Origin: an uncultured Anaerosporobacter sp.
GTDB lineage: Bacteria; Bacillota; Clostridia; Lachnospirales; Lachnospiraceae
Reading direction: 5' to 3'
Assembly (NCBI GenBank): GCA_945787925.1
Contig: CALZJY010000090.1
Coordinates: forward strand, 1 to 7,585
DNA: 7,585 nt
Shown here: piece by piece, positions 5,544 through 7,585 of the stretch
How the letters are laid out: each line of letters starts with the position of its first letter
Position numbering within the stretch: the stretch's first letter is position 1
Made by a program: the position numbers and the translations under genes
The notes under the pieces: generated by a model
Databases searched by the model: none
What the model saw: only the letters and a program-made list of their open reading frames with translations
Told to the model about the DNA's origin: nothing

Positions 5544-6161
5544 TTATAAATTCTCTTCCTCTTCCAATTCTCGGATAGCGCTTCTAATTTTTTCAAATGA
5601 AAAACCCTTACGACAAATAGAAGCAATTATTTTTTGCACCTTTACATCATCCACATCTGTCACATTGTTACATTTTTTTCGAATCAGCTTTTTAATGGCT
5701 TCCGTCTCGTCCTCATATGCAAATTCCTCTTCCATACATTGGTGGATTATATCTCTTGGAATGCCCTTATTCTGCAATTCAAACTCCAGCGCTCTCTTGC
5801 TCTTTTGCTGTTTCTTCAAACGAATGAAGTTAGAGGCGTAACGAGCATCATCAATATAACCATAGCTTCTTACATACTCAATTGCCACATCGATGGCATC
5901 GTCACTAAATTTTGCCGTCCTTAACTTTGTTCTAAGCTCTTGTTCCGTCTTATCTGAACGCTTTAACAAATCCATGGTTTTTAGCTTTGCTCGTTTATAT
6001 AATGCGGCCTTGATTTCTTCATAATCTTCAGGATTGATTTCTTCACCCTCCACAATATGATACTTTCTTACCTCGCTATTATATAGCATAAAGCCGAACT
6101 CACCGTCTACGTTTATTTTCTTTTTCTTCTTATCTACTTCTTCAATTGATGTTACTCTCAT
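5544..6161 (-). CDS. recX: RecX, regulator of RecA
   Basis: 205 aa, usual for Gram-positive RecX. RecX binds RecA filaments and limits their growth or activity, tempering recombination and the SOS response. After a beta-rich N-terminal segment (about 1-45, with DGEFGFMLYNSEV), the chain has the three-helix repeats of the family: about 50-110, including SDKTEQELRTKL and the signature GYIDDARYA (101-109); about 110-147 (KSKRALEFELQNKGIPRDII); and about 150-200 (RKGFSFEKIRSAIRELEEE). The ATG at 6161 follows AAAGGAG by 5 nt. It lies 64 bp after recA, separated by an intrinsic terminator, and has no clear promoter of its own. Expression is therefore probably a fraction of recA transcription that reads through, and it would be SOS-inducible with recA. 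Confidence 0.95.
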   Translation of the reverse strand: MRVTSIEEVDKKKKKINVDGEFGFMLYNSEVRKYHIVEGEEINPEDYEEIKAALYKRAKLKTMDLLKRSDKTEQELRTKLRTAKFSDDAIDVAIEYVRSYGYIDDARYASNFIRLKKQQKSKRALEFELQNKGIPRDIIHQCMEEEFAYEDETEAIKKLIRKKCNNVTDVDDVKVQKIIASICRKGFSFEKIRSAIRELEEEENL

Positions 6162-6172
6162 GGCTCTCCTTT

Positions 6173-6216
6173 AAAAAAAGATGTCATACAAGATACGACC
6201 CTTGTACAACATCTTT
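6173..6216 (-). terminator. Intrinsic terminator between recA and recX
   Basis: On the minus strand AAAGATGT (6216-6209) pairs with ACATCTTT (6184-6177), and an inner TACAAG/CTTGTA pair (6206-6201 and 6192-6187) continues it after a 2x2 bulge, with an 8-nt loop. A run of seven T follows (6179-6173), merging directly into the recX Shine-Dalgarno (6172-6166). It begins 10 nt after the recA stop. This should make recX a read-through product; E. coli also has a terminator between recA and recX. Confidence 0.9.
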
Positions 6217-6225
6217 CTCTTACAT

Positions 6226-7305
6226 TTACTTATTTACGTTTGCTTGATTGCCAAGCTTACTCTCGATCTTATCTGCTTTTGGCTCATTCTTTTCTTCTTC
6301 AGCACCACCTTCTAAATCGAACTTAGCACGTACTTTTTTCTCGATTTCTTGGAATACAAGTGGATTGTCTTTTAGGTATTGTTTTGCATTTTCACGACCT
6401 TGACCGATCTTTACATCGTTATATGCATACCATGCACCACTCTTGATTACGATATCTTCAGATGCAGCTAAATCAAGTACATCGCCTTCTCTGGAGATAC
6501 CTTGACCGAACATGATATCAAATTCTGCTTCTCTAAATGGAGGCGCAATCTTGTTCTTTACAACTTTGATACGAGTACGGTTACCTACCACTTCACCCGC
6601 TTGTTTTAATGTTTCAATTCTTCTAACGTCCATACGAATGGAAGAGTAGAACTTAAGTGCTCGACCACCAGTTGTTGTTTCTGGGTTACCGAACATTACC
6701 CCTACTTTTTCACGTAACTGGTTGATGAAGATTACAATACAGTTAGATTTGCTGATTACGGCTGTTAATTTTCTTAATGCTTGAGACATAAGTCTAGCTT
6801 GAAGACCAACGTGGCTATCACCCATGTCACCATCAATTTCTGCTTTTGGAACTAAGGCAGCAACGGAATCGACGATTACGATATCAACGGCGCCTGAACG
6901 AACCATTGTTTCTGTAATTTCTAATGCTTGCTCCCCGTTATCTGGTTGAGAGATATATAATTCATCAATGTTAACACCGATATTCTTTGCGTATGCCGGA
7001 TCTAGAGCATGTTCTGCATCGATGAATCCCGCAATTCCACCTCTCTTTTGTACTTCTGCAACCATATGTAGGGCTACAGTAGTCTTACCACTTGATTCTG
7101 GTCCGTATACTTCGATAATTCTACCTTTAGGAATTCCTCCTAATCCTAATGCAATATCAAGACTGATGGATCCCGTTGGAATTGTTTCGATGTTCATATG
7201 AGCACTTGTATCACCAAGTTTCATAACGGAACCTTTACCATATTGTTTTTCTATCTGAGCTAACGCGGATTCTAACGCTTTTAATTTATTTTGATCTTTT
7301 ACCAT
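6226..7305 (-). CDS. recA: RecA recombinase
   Basis: 359 aa, full length. RecA forms ATP-dependent filaments on single-stranded DNA, carries out strand exchange in recombinational repair, and stimulates LexA self-cleavage to start the SOS response. Visible motifs are the N-terminal polymerisation helix (LESALAQIEKQYGKGSVM), Walker A GPESSGKT (68-75), the catalytic Glu98 in FIDAEHALDPAYA, Walker B VDIVIVDS (140-147), DNA loop L1 near 156-164 (EIDGDMGDS), Gln196 in INQLR, and loop L2 near 205-221 (GNPETTTGGRALKFY). The C-terminal tail (about 330-359) is acidic then lysine-rich, as in other RecA proteins. The ATG at 7305 has AAGGAGAG about 7 nt upstream. It is the head gene of a recA-recX unit under a LexA-controlled promoter. 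Confidence 0.99.
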   Translation of the reverse strand: MVKDQNKLKALESALAQIEKQYGKGSVMKLGDTSAHMNIETIPTGSISLDIALGLGGIPKGRIIEVYGPESSGKTTVALHMVAEVQKRGGIAGFIDAEHALDPAYAKNIGVNIDELYISQPDNGEQALEITETMVRSGAVDIVIVDSVAALVPKAEIDGDMGDSHVGLQARLMSQALRKLTAVISKSNCIVIFINQLREKVGVMFGNPETTTGGRALKFYSSIRMDVRRIETLKQAGEVVGNRTRIKVVKNKIAPPFREAEFDIMFGQGISREGDVLDLAASEDIVIKSGAWYAYNDVKIGQGRENAKQYLKDNPLVFQEIEKKVRAKFDLEGGAEEEKNEPKADKIESKLGNQANVNK

Positions 7306-7335
7306 TAGATTACTCTCCTTTTTTCTAATCGCACA

Positions 7336-7349
7336 CGAACGAATGTTCT
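7336..7349. promoter_or_regulatory. LexA (Cheo/DinR) box of recA
   Basis: On the plus strand CGAAC-GAAT-GTTCT fits the Gram-positive SOS box CGAAC-RNRY-GTTCG at 13 of 14 positions, with both GAAC and GTTC half sites intact. It lies roughly +10 to +23 from the predicted start of recA transcription, where bound LexA would block initiation or early elongation. Confidence 0.9.
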
Positions 7350-7364
7350 ATTTTTCTTAGTTAT

Positions 7365-7393
7365 ATCCTAATACATTTTTTCCATAATGTCAA
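7365..7393 (-). promoter_or_regulatory. Sigma-A promoter of recA
   Basis: A perfect -35 TTGACA (7393-7388) is followed after 17 bp by -10 TAGGAT (7370-7365; four of six match TATAAT). Transcription would begin near 7358, just upstream of the LexA box, with a leader of about 53 nt. Confidence 0.8.
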
Positions 7394-7412
7394 CAAAAAT
7401 GTATCTCTTATG

Positions 7413-7424
7413 AAACTGCAGTTC
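7413..7424. promoter_or_regulatory. Possible second, weaker LexA-like site
   Basis: The minus strand reads GAAC-TGCA-GTTT, one base off the GAAC-N4-GTTC core, within a 10-bp palindrome AACTGCAGTT (7414-7423). It is 20 bp upstream of the recA -35. The four central bases do not fit the RNRY preference, so it may be weak or unused. Confidence 0.35.
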
Positions 7425-7585
7425 ACTGACACCTTGAATTCTATCATGTTCTTAGCGAAAACAAAACCAAGGCAGTAGATACACTATATACTTTGTCCCT
7501 AATTCTTTTATATTACTCAATTCCGGAGGGAACTACCATAAATTGTGAACCTTTTCTTCTTTTCTTACAATAGAATATCGGCTGA
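7425..7585. other. Upstream end of window, no gene established
   Basis: On the minus strand one frame is open from the window edge (7584) to a TAA at 7515-7513, reading QPIFYCKKRRKGSQFMVVP then SGIE. This might be the last 23 residues of the gene preceding recA, but I do not recognise it and no intrinsic terminator follows it. On the plus strand GGAGGG (7525-7530) lies 14 nt before a GTG that opens a frame to the edge, too far for a normal ribosome binding site. Neither can be called from this window. Confidence 0.3.

Noticed and set aside
5446..5841. Plus-strand open frame of 131 codons opposite recX
   Set aside because: Most of it mirrors recX on the other strand, it has no ribosome binding site, and its composition is that of an antisense shadow.
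6968..7201. Plus-strand open frame opposite recA
   Set aside because: It is an antisense shadow of the conserved recA coding sequence with no start signals.
7525..7585. Plus-strand gene starting at GTG 7545 behind GGAGGG
   Set aside because: The 14-nt spacing is too long, no promoter is clear, and only 13 codons are visible before the window ends.
1..7585. CRISPR array, insertion sequence or prophage end
   Set aside because: No regularly spaced repeats, transposase-like frame or paired terminal repeats were seen; the xerD homologue is flanked by core genes, so it is not a mobile-element integrase by context.

Overview
The window reads as chromosomal core DNA of a low-GC, spore-forming Firmicute. 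It is most likely a Clostridium of the Lachnospiraceae type (Lachnoclostridium phytofermentans-like), although the species is inferred, not proven. The clues are AT-rich DNA, strong AGGAGG-type ribosome binding sites with GTG and TTG starts, a SpoIIM sporulation protein, a Gram-positive LexA (Cheo) box at recA, and the gene order recA-recX-rny / nudF-spoIIM-xerD. Every gene I can support lies on the minus strand, so transcription runs from high to low coordinates.

Reading in the direction of transcription: positions 7585-7306 hold a non-coding leader with the recA promoter, a near-perfect LexA box and a weaker second LexA-like site. recA (7305-6226) is followed by a clear intrinsic terminator whose U-run abuts the ribosome binding site of recX (6161-5544), so recX is probably expressed by read-through. 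A 362-bp AT-rich gap carries the rny promoter. rny (RNase Y, 5181-3616) starts with GTG behind a perfect Shine-Dalgarno that is also half of a small palindrome, and it ends at a strong terminator (3592-3547).

A new transcription unit then begins with a sigma-A promoter at 3443-3415, next to a 35-nt imperfect palindrome. It holds a Nudix ADP-ribose pyrophosphatase (3356-2808), spoIIM (2738-2139, TTG start) and a xerD homologue (2107-1226), and it is closed by a long 16-bp-stem hairpin (1175-1121). This order resembles the B. subtilis nudF ... spoIIM-fur-xerD neighbourhood, with fur absent here. The last unit is a short-chain dehydrogenase (928-236) followed 17 bp later by the start of an AraC-family regulator that runs off the window (218-1).

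The most notable observation is that the XerD homologue is full-length and in frame, yet it has lost most of the tyrosine-recombinase catalytic set: Arg I is Lys, the GKG lysine loop is altered, HxxR is QxxR, and the last His is Tyr. Only the second Arg and the Tyr nucleophile remain. It may be a DNA-binding protein with little or no recombinase activity. I found no CRISPR array, insertion sequence, tRNA or rRNA. Nothing in the window looks like a whole undescribed multi-gene system; the interest lies in the XerD homologue and in several unexplained structured sites between genes.
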